Both the position numbers and the translations under genes were made by a program. Positions 27,355 through 35,421 of a stretch of DNA of 64,000 nucleotides are shown in pieces. A model generated the notes under the pieces. That model searched no databases and was not told the origin of the DNA. It saw only the letters and a program-made list of their open reading frames with translations. The stretch is from a virus, in IMG/VR virus record IMGVR_UViG_3300028800_000060, positions 1 through 64,000 of that record. One strand, written 5' to 3'. Each line of letters starts with the position of its first letter. Within the stretch, counting starts at the first letter, position 1.

Positions 27355-27428
27355 GAGAGTGTTGTTGAGAAGGTATGCCTCCTGATCCATAGGTCATGTT
27401 CCTATGGTGCCTCACCGAAAACACTCTC
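27355..27428 (+). ncRNA. structured RNA-like element A before gp44
   Basis: GAGAGTGTT (27355-27363) pairs perfectly with AACACTCTC (27420-27428). Inside, CCATAGG and CCTATGG form a 7-bp hairpin with the loop TCATGTT. It is tRNA-sized but has no T arm or CCA, so it is not a normal tRNA. It lies 28 nt before the clamp-loader gene and could act as a leader structure or processing site. Confidence 0.4.
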
Positions 27429-27455
27429 AAATATTATTAAAAGGTGAATTAATTA

Positions 27456-28403
27456 ATGATTCGTGCTGAATTGATTTGGGTTGAAAAATACCGTCCGCAT
27501 ACAGTTAAAGATTGTGTCCTTCCTGAAAGTCTTCGAAGTATTTTCCAAGCATACGTAGATAAAAAGATCATACCAAATATGACATTATCTGGTGGTCCAG
27601 GTATTGGAAAAACTACTATTTCTAAAGCTTTATGTGATCAATTAGACGCCGATTTATTGGTAGTCAATTGTTCAGAAAATGGAAATATCGATACTCTCAG
27701 AAATGATATTCGCTGTTTTGCTTCCACAGTTTCCATGACGGGAGGAAGAAAAGTCGTCTTATTAGATGAAGCCGATGGGCTGACATTTACAACACAACAA
27801 GCTCTCCGAGCTTTTATGGAAGAATTTTCCGGAAATTGTTCGTTTATATTAACCTGCAATTTTAAGAATAAAATTATAGATGCATTACATTCAAGATGTC
27901 CCGTGATTGAATTTAAGCCTACCAAAGATGATAAAATCGGAATGGCAAAGCAAATGCATCAGCGAGCAGCGGAAATCCTAAAAAAGGAAAAAGTTCCTTT
28001 CGAAGATAAGATTTTAGCTCAACTGATTATGAAGTTTTTCCCAGATTTTCGTGAAACGCTGGGCACTCTTCAGAAATATTCTATTGTAGGAAAAATTGAT
28101 AGCGGTATTATTTCAATGATTTCTGAAGCACCAATTAAAGAATTGATAGGTGCTATGAAGGAAAAAGATTTTACAAAAGTCAGGAAGTGGGTTGCGAACA
28201 ATCTTGATAACGAGCCTGCACGAATTTACAGGCAATTGTTCGATTCAATGTACGAACATTTTAAACCAGCATTTATTCCACAATTTGTTTTGGTATTAGG
28301 TGATTATTTAGACCAGGCTGGCCGGTCTCTAGATCAAGAAATAACTCTTTTGGCTTTCTTAACGCGAGTTATGGCCGATGAGGAGTTTGAAGTGATACAA
28401 TGA
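27456..28403 (+). CDS. 44: gp44-like clamp loader ATPase
   Basis: A 315-residue AAA+ protein of the RFC/DnaX type: VEKYRPHTVKDCVLP, Walker A SGGPGIGKTTISKAL (~residue 44), Walker B KVVLLDEADGL (~100), sensor 1 LTCNFKNKI and the SRC arginine finger. Four copies with gp62 load clamp gp45. The next ORF overlaps by ATGA. Confidence 0.93.
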   Translation: MIRAELIWVEKYRPHTVKDCVLPESLRSIFQAYVDKKIIPNMTLSGGPGIGKTTISKALCDQLDADLLVVNCSENGNIDTLRNDIRCFASTVSMTGGRKVVLLDEADGLTFTTQQALRAFMEEFSGNCSFILTCNFKNKIIDALHSRCPVIEFKPTKDDKIGMAKQMHQRAAEILKKEKVPFEDKILAQLIMKFFPDFRETLGTLQKYSIVGKIDSGIISMISEAPIKELIGAMKEKDFTKVRKWVANNLDNEPARIYRQLFDSMYEHFKPAFIPQFVLVLGDYLDQAGRSLDQEITLLAFLTRVMADEEFEVIQ

Positions 28404-28606
28404 CAGAACTATACCAACTAAAGAATGCTGTTATTGCTGCCATCGATTATATGGATCATGGAAGATTCTGTGAAATCGGCCAATGTGATGTTTGTACTTG
28501 CGGTATGGTAAAATCACGAGAAGAGTTAAAAACGGCATTTAATCTTGTACGACAGGTGTGTATCGATGCGGAGGTATCTAAGTGCCTGACCTCATCCAAT
28601 TCCTAA
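28400..28606 (+). CDS. small Cys-rich protein between gp44 and gp62
   Basis: A 68-residue protein with C-x4-C-x2-C-x-C (FCEIGQCDVCTCGM), a possible zinc site, and helices on both sides. It overlaps both neighbours (4 bp and 25 bp), so it is translated with the clamp loader. No T4 counterpart recognised. Confidence 0.55.
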   Translation: MTELYQLKNAVIAAIDYMDHGRFCEIGQCDVCTCGMVKSREELKTAFNLVRQVCIDAEVSKCLTSSNS

Positions 28607-28992
28607 GATCGATTAATAACACAAAAGATAATCTTTTTTCTGATCCAGATTTAGATCCAGTACAAACGGAAAAAGATTATACTAAATTAGCATATATAAT
28701 TAATAGGTGCGTAAGTTATCATCCAGATACTATTTTCTATGCACAGGAAATGAATATGAGATCTTCCTTAGATGGTAAGCCTCAGTACATTTTCTACTTG
28801 CATGGTGTCAGTAAACGCCCGAGATATGCCAAAGGCATGAAAGCGGATAACCCAGAACACCTGGAGATTGTTAAAGACTATTACGGTTATAGCACTAAAA
28901 AGGCTCGTAAAGCTTTAGAAGTACTTTCTCTTGATGACATTGAATATATAAAAGCTCGGTCCTACAAAGGTGGATTGAGCAAAAATAAATAA
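28582..28992 (+). CDS. 62: gp62-like clamp loader small subunit
   Basis: A 136-residue protein starting at GTG 28582, 9 nt after GGAGG. It matches cyanophage-type gp62: IIFYAQEMNMRSSLD-like, QYIFYLHGVSKRPRYAKGMK, and VKDYYGYSTKKARKALEVL. gp62 binds gp44 and the clamp. Shorter than T4 gp62 (187 residues), as in other distant relatives. Order 44-62-regA is that of T4. Confidence 0.82.
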   Translation: MPDLIQFLRSINNTKDNLFSDPDLDPVQTEKDYTKLAYIINRCVSYHPDTIFYAQEMNMRSSLDGKPQYIFYLHGVSKRPRYAKGMKADNPEHLEIVKDYYGYSTKKARKALEVLSLDDIEYIKARSYKGGLSKNK

Positions 28993-29001
28993 GGAGACCT
29001 G

Positions 29002-29415
29002 ATGATGGGGTTATCAATTAATGAAATGATTGAAGTACGTTTGGCGGAAGAAGATGATTTTTTAAAGGTAAGAGAAACATTGACGCGTATTGGTATAGCT
29101 TCTCGGAAAGAACCAAAGTTATTCCAATCTTGCCATATTCTTCATAAGCAAGGACATTATTACATAGTCCATTTCAAAGAACTTTTTTCTTTGGATGGAA
29201 AACCAACAAATTTCTCGGAAGAAGATATTGGGCGAAGAAATACAATTGCCAATTTGTTGGCAGAATGGGGATTATGTACGTTAGTTGATTCCCAAAAGTC
29301 GGCCACGCCTGTGGCTGCTATTAATACTATTAAGATCATTTCTTTTAAAGAAAAAGATAAGTGGGAATTAGTTCCGAAGTACAATATTGGAAAAACAAAA
29401 CAGCGAGTACAATAA
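29002..29415 (+). CDS. regA: RegA translational repressor
   Basis: A 137-residue protein very close to T4 RegA: DDFLKVRETLTRIGIAS, QSCHILHKQGHYYIVHFKEL and ISFKEKDKWELVPKYNIG. RegA binds AU-rich start regions of early phage mRNAs and blocks ribosomes. AGGAG precedes ATG 29002; the T4-equivalent start would be Met at 29026. In a phage with several leaderless early mRNAs its targets would be of special interest. Confidence 0.93.
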   Translation: MMGLSINEMIEVRLAEEDDFLKVRETLTRIGIASRKEPKLFQSCHILHKQGHYYIVHFKELFSLDGKPTNFSEEDIGRRNTIANLLAEWGLCTLVDSQKSATPVAAINTIKIISFKEKDKWELVPKYNIGKTKQRVQ

Positions 29416-29417
29416 TT

Positions 29418-29633
29418 ATGGAAGAGATTCAAAATGTAGTTGATCAGGCAACATATGATTATATCGAAAGCCAGAAGAGACATAATAATTCTCTTGGCCA
29501 GTTTTTACGGCAACGAGAACAAGCTTTCTTAACCAACAATCAATCTGAATCGGTTGTTGTTATGACTGATAGAAAATATCAGAAATTACCTAATGGATGG
29601 TCTTTACTTGAACAAGAAAATGTAGTAGAATAG
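29418..29633 (+). CDS. hypothetical 71-residue protein
   Basis: A polar helical protein (MEEIQNVVDQATYDYIESQK...). The start at ATG 29418 directly follows regA; an in-frame ATG at 29361 lies inside regA. Ribosome site weak. No family. Confidence 0.5.
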   Translation: MEEIQNVVDQATYDYIESQKRHNNSLGQFLRQREQAFLTNNQSESVVVMTDRKYQKLPNGWSLLEQENVVE

Positions 29634-29641
29634 GTACTGAA

Positions 29642-29722
29642 ATGACAATTGAACATGCTGTTAAGATTTTCTTTTCAGGGCAAAAGCTTATTTTTGGTAA
29701 TACCGTGAATATTGTTATTTGA
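29642..29722 (+). CDS. possible 26-residue peptide
   Basis: ATG 29642 to TGA gives MTIEHAVKIFFSGQKLIFG... with no good ribosome site. It fills the gap between two genes and is uncertain. Confidence 0.2.
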   Translation: MTIEHAVKIFFSGQKLIFGNTVNIVI

Positions 29723-29743
29723 TAGGAAGGTACTACTAAAATT

Positions 29744-30490
29744 ATGATCGGCAAGAAACACATTAATGACATTCGTGATGGTAAGGCACTTTCGCATTAC
29801 CTCGAATCAAAGGTTGGTCAACCGTGGGATAAAGTTTATTCCGAACTGTGTTCTCTTGCCGATCATCGTTCCAAAGTTGGAATGGATCTTCGCAAACGCA
29901 TCGGATGGAATATCGAACGCGATGTGTTTATCAGTGAAGATGGCAAACCTTTCACCATGGGCCGATACGGCCCTTATCCTGTACGCTGCCTCTATGTACA
30001 TCCCAAAACGGGATTGATTTGTATCCCACCCAAAACGGTAAAGAAAGTTACACCGAAGAAAATCGAGAAGGTTCGTTGGCACGATAACTTTTGGTTTGAG
30101 GTTGCGACTTTCAATACTGAAAATAATATTTGTGGATGCCGGCATTTCAAATTTCCGAAATACGACCCTACATACGACCCTACAGTATACCGATATCGTC
30201 CATATCATCAAGAAGTTGCAAAATGTATTCATGGTAATGAACCTACTCCACGTGATATTTGGTTTGTTGTTGAATATGGCGAACACAAATTGGATGAAGT
30301 TTATGAAGTTATAACTTTTAATGAATGTGGTTATGGAATGCGATATGCTTATGGGTTAAAAAATCCTGGAGATATACACGTCGTTCATTATCGGGATGTT
30401 CCTAATATTGACCGAAAATATATCATTCACAAAAAACAGGCCAATCATAAAGAATTGCAAGAATTGAAAAAGCTATTATTGTCTAAATAA
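29744..30490 (+). CDS. hypothetical 248-residue protein
   Basis: No recognised family. The protein is rich in His, Tyr and aromatic residues; the middle has CGCRHFKFPKYDPTYDPT and the end GYGMRYAYGLKNPGDIHVVH then basic KKQANHKELQELKKL. AGGAAGG lies 15-20 nt before the ATG. The base composition of its first third (29.8-30.1 kb) seems less AT-rich than its neighbours, which might hint at transfer. Confidence 0.6.
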   Translation: MIGKKHINDIRDGKALSHYLESKVGQPWDKVYSELCSLADHRSKVGMDLRKRIGWNIERDVFISEDGKPFTMGRYGPYPVRCLYVHPKTGLICIPPKTVKKVTPKKIEKVRWHDNFWFEVATFNTENNICGCRHFKFPKYDPTYDPTVYRYRPYHQEVAKCIHGNEPTPRDIWFVVEYGEHKLDEVYEVITFNECGYGMRYAYGLKNPGDIHVVHYRDVPNIDRKYIIHKKQANHKELQELKKLLLSK

Positions 30491-30492
30491 AG

Positions 30493-30521
30493 TTGACATC
30501 CCTTTGCTTCTGTGAGAAAAT
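30493..30521 (+). promoter_or_regulatory. sigma70 promoter with leaderless start
   Basis: TTGACA (30493-30498), 17 bp ending TGTGA, then GAAAAT (30516-30521), a weak -10 with the same TGTGA extension as the stronger promoters. The ATG at 30529 is 7 nt after it. Confidence 0.55.
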
Positions 30522-30528
30522 AAAATAA

Positions 30529-30732
30529 ATGGCAAGACAAATAAACGATATTTTGGAATTAGAACAAGAAAACGAACAATTGAAGGAAGCCTTGTATTTA
30601 CTAAAACAGGGCATGCAAAGGTTAAAACTTGAGTATTTTACCGATTCATTATCGTTGAGTGAAACAGCTATTGAAGAGGTTGATGAGGATTTAAATTCTC
30701 TTATTTCAATTATTGAAACTACCTTATATTAA
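30529..30732 (+). CDS. small coiled-coil protein, probable leaderless mRNA
   Basis: A 67-residue acidic protein; residues 6-35 form a leucine-heptad coiled coil (ILELEQENEQLKEALYLLK). It has its own promoter and no ribosome site. Function unknown. Confidence 0.6.
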   Translation: MARQINDILELEQENEQLKEALYLLKQGMQRLKLEYFTDSLSLSETAIEEVDEDLNSLISIIETTLY

Positions 30733-30741
30733 GGATTCATT

Positions 30742-30909
30742 ATGGCAAATTTTTTGAAATTTGTATGTTGTATTCTTTTGTTGGTACCGTCTATAGTAGG
30801 TATCATGTGTTGCTTAACCAATCCCCCAATTGCAGGACTTTGGGTAATAACTACGGTTTGTTTATTATACGTGTTAATACAGAGCGCCTTAAACGGTGTG
30901 TCTCTTTAA
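30742..30909 (+). CDS. 55-residue two-helix membrane protein
   Basis: ATG 30742 follows AAGGA. Two hydrophobic segments (FVCCILLLVPSIVGIMCCL and AGLWVITTVCLLYVLI) are joined by NPP. Stop at 30907. Likely inner-membrane; it is translated with the coiled-coil gene 9 nt upstream. Function unknown. Confidence 0.65.
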   Translation: MANFLKFVCCILLLVPSIVGIMCCLTNPPIAGLWVITTVCLLYVLIQSALNGVSL

Positions 30910-30915
30910 AATATT

Positions 30916-31827
30916 ATGCTTAATTTGAAAGGTCCCGATGGAGATCTTGGAGTTATCATTGCGAGATTTCAAACTCCCAGTCTCACACCAGCACATTGTG
31001 AATTGATTGAAACTGTCCGAGATAGGCATAAGAAATTTCTTATTATTCTTGGTATAGCACCAGTTTGTCCCTCAACAAAAAATCCTATGGACTTTGCGAC
31101 CAGATGGACTATGATTCAGGTGACATATCCAAATACTATAGTATTAGGAATACCTGATAGTAGAAGTGATGAAATTTGGTCTAACAGAGTAGATTCAGAG
31201 ATTCGAAATTTATTCCCCCACGAAAAAGTGGTTCTTTATGGCTCTCGTGATTCATTCATCAAGCACTATACTGGAAAGTTTTCGACAGTGGAACTCGATT
31301 CCAACTTGCCTATTTCAAGTACAGAAATGCGTAAAAATGCCTTTCATACGATCCGAGATACAGAAGATTTTCGACGTGGAATCTGTTATGCATGTGGCAA
31401 TCAATACCGAAAGAACGTATTGTGTGTGGATGTGGCAATCATCAACCCTAACCAACAACAACTTCTTCTTGGAAGAAAATTGGAAGATAATGGAAAATGG
31501 CGTTTCTTTGGTGGGCATGTAAACGCTAAAGAAACAGCAGAAGCTGCCGCACGCCGCGAAGCTCTGGAAGAAACTGGAGCATCTATAGATGGATTACTAT
31601 ACCTCGGAACAGCTCCCATAGATGACTGGCGTTATTCGGGTATACCCGATAGCATTTTTACTATTTTTTATGCTGGTGTTTTTCAATATGGGCATATTAA
31701 AAGTTCAGATGATATTGATGGAGATATCAGTTGGTTTAATTATAACGAATTGAAAGCTGATATGTTCGTTCCAGAACACCGTATTTTATTTGAGTTATTT
31801 CGTGAAAAAATAATTACAAAGGAATAA
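30916..31827 (+). CDS. bifunctional NMN adenylyltransferase / Nudix hydrolase
   Basis: A 303-residue fusion. Residues 1-~160: nucleotidylyltransferase (VIIARFQTPSLTPAHCEL, with TPAH in place of HxGH, and ISSTEMRKN). Residues ~170-303: Nudix domain with the full box GGHVNAKETAEAAARREALE then ETGA. NadM-Nudix fusions join NMN to ATP to make NAD and hydrolyse ADP-ribose-type products. NAMPT follows at 32116, giving a two-step nicotinamide-to-NAD route. Confidence 0.88.
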   Translation: MLNLKGPDGDLGVIIARFQTPSLTPAHCELIETVRDRHKKFLIILGIAPVCPSTKNPMDFATRWTMIQVTYPNTIVLGIPDSRSDEIWSNRVDSEIRNLFPHEKVVLYGSRDSFIKHYTGKFSTVELDSNLPISSTEMRKNAFHTIRDTEDFRRGICYACGNQYRKNVLCVDVAIINPNQQQLLLGRKLEDNGKWRFFGGHVNAKETAEAAARREALEETGASIDGLLYLGTAPIDDWRYSGIPDSIFTIFYAGVFQYGHIKSSDDIDGDISWFNYNELKADMFVPEHRILFELFREKIITKE

Positions 31828-31828
31828 T

Positions 31829-32097
31829 ATGCAAACTATTAATGTACACGCAGAAGACCAGGTAATTTACCAAATATCAACAAAAAATATACCTTCAGGT
31901 TTTTTGTAGGAACTATTGGGGCTTATACTGGTTTATTTTTTAGAAGTGAATATGATGTTACCTTTTTGGGATATAATGAAACAAAAACAACTCCTGATGG
32001 TAATGGTAATTATACTAATTGGGGATATTCTAGAACCGATGTAGGATGTCTGGTTTTGTATTATAGGCCCGTTTCTGTAGATATTAAAGTTTGGTAG
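31829..32097 (+). pseudogene. small gene split by a -1 frameshift
   Basis: ATG 31829, with a good AAGGA site, runs 26 codons (MQTINVHAEDQVIYQISTKN...) to TAG at 31907. The -1 frame is open from 31843 to TAG 32095 and reads as a coherent protein (FFVGTIGAYTGLFFRSEYDV... ending LVLYYRPVSVDIKVW). Two slippery heptamers in the zero frame, A AAA AAT and T TTT TTG, the latter directly before the TAG, would both lead to that frame. It may be a programmed frameshift, a lost T in the T run, or a read error. Confidence 0.45.
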
Positions 32098-32115
32098 ATA
32101 TTTAAAAGACATTTC

Positions 32116-33609
32116 ATGCTTACAATTGAAAATTTTTCCGATCTTCATCCTTTAGCTTATGAGCTATTGGTAAATGTTATCATGGATTCAGATAGTTACA
32201 AGACCAGCCATTGGATGCAATATCCTCCTGGAACAGAGTTTGTTGTTAGCTATCTTGAAAGCCGCGGCGGCCAATTTGCCAAGACACGACAATTTGGTTA
32301 TCAATATCTTATTAAGAATCAATTTGCGGGTGTTGTGATCACCCACGAAATGATTGATGTTGCCAAATTTATTATTGTCCAACATATGGGCGGTATTCCG
32401 GAATACTTTAATGAAGCGGGATGGCGCTATATTGTTGATGTCTGCGGTGGAAAATTACCGATTTCTATTAGAATTATTCCAGAAGGATATCTTGTAGAAG
32501 TCCATAATGCTTTAGCAGTAGTAATAAATACTGATCCTAGATGTTTTTGGTTAGTTAATTATCTTGAAACGGCATTTCATCGAGCGTGGTATCCTGTCAC
32601 CGTCGCCACTCTTAGTGGAGAAATTAAGAAAATTATTCTTGAATTCTTAGAAACTTCTGGAACTCCTGCTCTTATCGATTTCATGTTGCAAGACTTTGGT
32701 TCTCGTGGAGTGACATGTCGCGAACAAGCTATGATTGGTGGTGCTTCACATGCCGTCAATTTTAAGGGTTCGGATACAATGGTTGCAATTGGTATGCTTG
32801 CACGGTATTACAAAGCTTCGAAGGTTCCTTTTTTCTCTGTTCCGGCGGCCGAGCATAGCACGATTACAACATGGACAAAAAAACACGAAGTAGATGCAGT
32901 AGAAAATATGCTGGATAAGTATCCAACAGGAATTGTCTCTATCGTTGGCGATTCTTTTGATATTTTCAATTTCTGTAAAGAAATTCTTGGAAAGCAATTA
33001 CGTGAAAAAGTAATGCGCAGGAATGGTGTAGTTGTTGTCCGACCGGATTCGAGTGATGGAGTAAAATATACCATAGAATCCGTTGTGCTTTCATTGCTCA
33101 ATATCCTTGATGGGGCTTTTGGTTCAGAACTTAACTCTAAAGGATATAGAGTCCTTCCTCCCTTCATTCGTGTTTTGCAAGGTGATGGAATGAACATTCA
33201 TTCTCTGCGCCGTTTGTGTGCGGCTATTGTGGCTGCCGGTTGGTCGTTAGATAATATTGCTTGTTTTGGTATGGGTGGTAAATTATTACAAGGAGTGGAT
33301 CGCGATACTCAGAGATTTGCTTTCAAGTGTTGTGCCATTTATGTTAATGGTGTTTGGCAAGAAGTTTATAAAGATCCTATTACCGATCCTGGTAAGACTT
33401 CGATTCGTGGAATTCCACATGTACTTTATCGCCAGGGAAGTGGTTTTAGAACAATGACTAGTTTAGATCTTTCACCGAAATATGGTGATCGATTGGTTGA
33501 AATTTTCCATAATGGTGAAATAGTCGTTGAAACTACTTTTGATGAAATTTTGGAAAATGTCGCAAAAGATGATTATGGTATTGTTATGAGTACCAAGAAT
33601 GGAAAATAA
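32116..33609 (+). CDS. nicotinamide phosphoribosyltransferase (NAMPT)
   Basis: A 497-residue type II phosphoribosyltransferase of normal NAMPT length. Family marks: DSDSYKTSHWMQYPPGTE, YLESRGG, FHRAWYPVTVAT, FGSRGVT..., PAAEHSTITTW and VRPDSSDG, GMGGKLLQG. It converts nicotinamide and PRPP to NMN. Together with the NMNAT upstream it can rebuild NAD; this NAMPT-NMNAT pair matches the published phage NAD reconstitution pathway 2 (NARP2) against NAD-depleting defences. Confidence 0.93.
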   Translation: MLTIENFSDLHPLAYELLVNVIMDSDSYKTSHWMQYPPGTEFVVSYLESRGGQFAKTRQFGYQYLIKNQFAGVVITHEMIDVAKFIIVQHMGGIPEYFNEAGWRYIVDVCGGKLPISIRIIPEGYLVEVHNALAVVINTDPRCFWLVNYLETAFHRAWYPVTVATLSGEIKKIILEFLETSGTPALIDFMLQDFGSRGVTCREQAMIGGASHAVNFKGSDTMVAIGMLARYYKASKVPFFSVPAAEHSTITTWTKKHEVDAVENMLDKYPTGIVSIVGDSFDIFNFCKEILGKQLREKVMRRNGVVVVRPDSSDGVKYTIESVVLSLLNILDGAFGSELNSKGYRVLPPFIRVLQGDGMNIHSLRRLCAAIVAAGWSLDNIACFGMGGKLLQGVDRDTQRFAFKCCAIYVNGVWQEVYKDPITDPGKTSIRGIPHVLYRQGSGFRTMTSLDLSPKYGDRLVEIFHNGEIVVETTFDEILENVAKDDYGIVMSTKNGK

Positions 33610-33612
33610 TAC

Positions 33613-34152
33613 ATGAAAAACTTTTTCTTTTCTTTTCTGTTAGTATGCTCCGTTTTATTTGGACAGACAGCACATGTAAATACCAGTATCGATAATACCA
33701 AATACGATAAAGAACTTGTTCGGATCCAAAAATGGGTCAGACAGTATCAACATAAGTTTGGTATGGATGGTATCGATATTGGAGTATCTGTTGTTTCTCT
33801 GAAAGACCTTCAACCAAATACATGTGGTGATTCTTTATGGATATTGAAATTTGGGTTTCATTATGGAATCATACATGTCTTGCGCTTTGAAGATTATAAT
33901 TTACCAGGAAAACCTTGTCATTTTGCAAACCCCAGAAAAGATCAGGAAAATACGGTTGTTCATGAATTTGGCCATTTTGTTTTGAAATATGCAGAAGATG
34001 AAGAAATGGCGGTTTCTGTCTTTTCGAATATAATTGTACCAGAAAAGCCTATTAAAGAAAAGCCGAAAAAGGAACTACCTAAAAAGAAACCAATACCCAG
34101 TGATCTGATTTTTAACGATTATCAAAACCAACATTATCAGAATTTCCAATAA
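33613..34152 (+). CDS. exported HExxH protein
   Basis: A 179-residue protein with an apparent signal peptide (MKNFFFSFLLVCSVLFGQTA) and a metallopeptidase-type motif VVHEFGHFVLKY (~residue 118). The C-terminal ~40 residues are Lys/Pro-rich (KEKPKKELPKKKPIP). Likely secreted or periplasmic and zinc-dependent. It follows NAMPT by 3 nt and ends in a strong terminator. Function unknown; lysis or cell-envelope processing is possible. Confidence 0.6.
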   Translation: MKNFFFSFLLVCSVLFGQTAHVNTSIDNTKYDKELVRIQKWVRQYQHKFGMDGIDIGVSVVSLKDLQPNTCGDSLWILKFGFHYGIIHVLRFEDYNLPGKPCHFANPRKDQENTVVHEFGHFVLKYAEDEEMAVSVFSNIIVPEKPIKEKPKKELPKKKPIPSDLIFNDYQNQHYQNFQ

Positions 34153-34162
34153 GTATTCACCA

Positions 34163-34207
34163 AAAAATAGCGTCAAAAGAGGCAAAACCTCTTTTGACGC
34201 TATTTTT
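34163..34207 (+). terminator. strong Rho-independent terminator
   Basis: A 20-bp stem (34163-34182 with 34188-34207; core AGCGTCAAAAGAGG) and a 5-nt loop, with an A run before and a T run after, so it can work in both directions. It closes the NAD operon. The 208 bp from here to 34415 hold no gene, only the next promoter. Confidence 0.9.
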
Positions 34208-34354
34208 GTTTGTCCATAGACTTTTGTTGTTCTGATAGCTTTAAGAGTACTTGATCCCCGACGATCCCAGACTGGCCATTCGATTTTCGAAGCTAGAATG
34301 ATGAAAGATGCTAGATTTTTATTATCCTATTACAAAAATGACGTTTATTTTTTC

Positions 34355-34399
34355 TTGACAAATTGATTGACAAGAGTTATAATTGTTGTGTAGCCTATT
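34355..34399 (+). promoter_or_regulatory. sigma70 promoter with shared 13-bp downstream element
   Basis: TTGACA (34355-34360), 17 bp containing a second TTGACA, TATAAT (34378-34383), then TGTGTAGCCTATT at 34387-34399. The minus-strand promoter at 8225-8269 has the same 13-mer at the same spacing. It drives the radical SAM gene. Confidence 0.75.
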
Positions 34400-34415
34400 T
34401 GAGATGGTATAAATT

Positions 34416-35360
34416 ATGACTTGTTGGAACGAAATAAAGAAATTAACTGGACAAAATACAAATGTGTCCAAGTATGTTTTTTCTAAAGATGATGCGGTAG
34501 CAGAATCGGTACTTTATAAGTACCCCACATATCAAGAGAGAACGGTAATCTGTTGCTCCACCCAGAGTGGTTGTCCCGTAGGATGCCGTTTCTGTGGTTC
34601 AGGAGATTATTTTGTTCGTAATCTAACAACCAAAGAAATTCTTTCACAACCACTGGCTTTGTTGGAACAAACAGGAGTTGATCCTAATAGTATCAATAAA
34701 CTCCAGATTATGTTTATGAGTATGGGAGAACCTATGCTTAATCAAAAGCAATTATTTCCCGCACTACGTAAACTATATGAATTGTACCCCGAGGCAGCTT
34801 TACTCATTTCGACTATTGGTCCTTCATTGGATTATTATGAATTTTATCAAATTAGCCGAGAAATTCCGACAATTGGTTTACAATTCTCAGTTCATGAGAG
34901 TACTGATGTTGCCCGTGATCAATTGATTCCTTTCCGGAATAAAATGAGCTTACAAGAACTTGCTTGTGTTGGTGAAAATTGGTTTTATGAAACTGGCGGA
35001 AGACATCCATTTTTCAATTATTGCGCGAACGTACACAATACGACGGATGCGGATGTTGAGAGATTAGAACGATTATTTGATCCTTCTATATTCCAAGCAA
35101 CTATTTCGGTAATTTGTGAACGTGAAGAGACAGTGGCGGCATCTAATAGCCGTCAAAAGCAATTGGCATTAGATTTTATGCAAAAATTAAATTATTCCGG
35201 ATATTCTACCAGATGTTTTGATCCTGCGGGCCAAGATGACATTGGTGGTGGATGTGGTCAGTTATGGTATGTCCAAGATTGGATGAAAAATAACCCAGGA
35301 CATGTTCGTCCTAGTGTGGGACATGGTTTAGTTAGAATTCATACTCCTAAAAATAGTTGA
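34416..35360 (+). CDS. RlmN/Cfr-like radical SAM RNA methyltransferase
   Basis: A 314-residue protein. CCSTQSGCPVGCRFCGSG holds the CxxxCxxC iron-sulphur motif, followed by RNLTTKEI; MFMSMGEPMLN and LLISTIGPS match RlmN, and GGGCGQLW supplies the C-terminal catalytic cysteine. RlmN/Cfr methylate adenosines in 23S rRNA (A2503) and, for RlmN, tRNA A37. It is shorter than bacterial RlmN (about 380 residues) and seems to lack the N-terminal accessory domain. A phage copy beside RNA-repair and tRNA genes may act on tRNA; the target is inferred. Confidence 0.87.
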   Translation: MTCWNEIKKLTGQNTNVSKYVFSKDDAVAESVLYKYPTYQERTVICCSTQSGCPVGCRFCGSGDYFVRNLTTKEILSQPLALLEQTGVDPNSINKLQIMFMSMGEPMLNQKQLFPALRKLYELYPEAALLISTIGPSLDYYEFYQISREIPTIGLQFSVHESTDVARDQLIPFRNKMSLQELACVGENWFYETGGRHPFFNYCANVHNTTDADVERLERLFDPSIFQATISVICEREETVAASNSRQKQLALDFMQKLNYSGYSTRCFDPAGQDDIGGGCGQLWYVQDWMKNNPGHVRPSVGHGLVRIHTPKNS

Positions 35361-35385
35361 AATCAGAATTATTTTGTGTTATTCT
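35357..35385 (+). promoter_or_regulatory. sigma70 promoter before RNA ligase
   Basis: TTGAAA (35357-35362), 17 bp ending TTTTGTGT, TATTCT (35380-35385), 36 bp before the ligase ATG; the -35 overlaps the stop of the previous gene. Confidence 0.5.
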
Positions 35386-35421
35386 GTAAGTATAGAAAAA
35401 TGATAATGAAAAGGAATAATC

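Noticed and set aside
27355-27428. A tRNA with anticodon ATG in the loop TCATGTT
   Set aside because: No T arm, no CCA and a 9-bp closing helix; kept only as a structured element.
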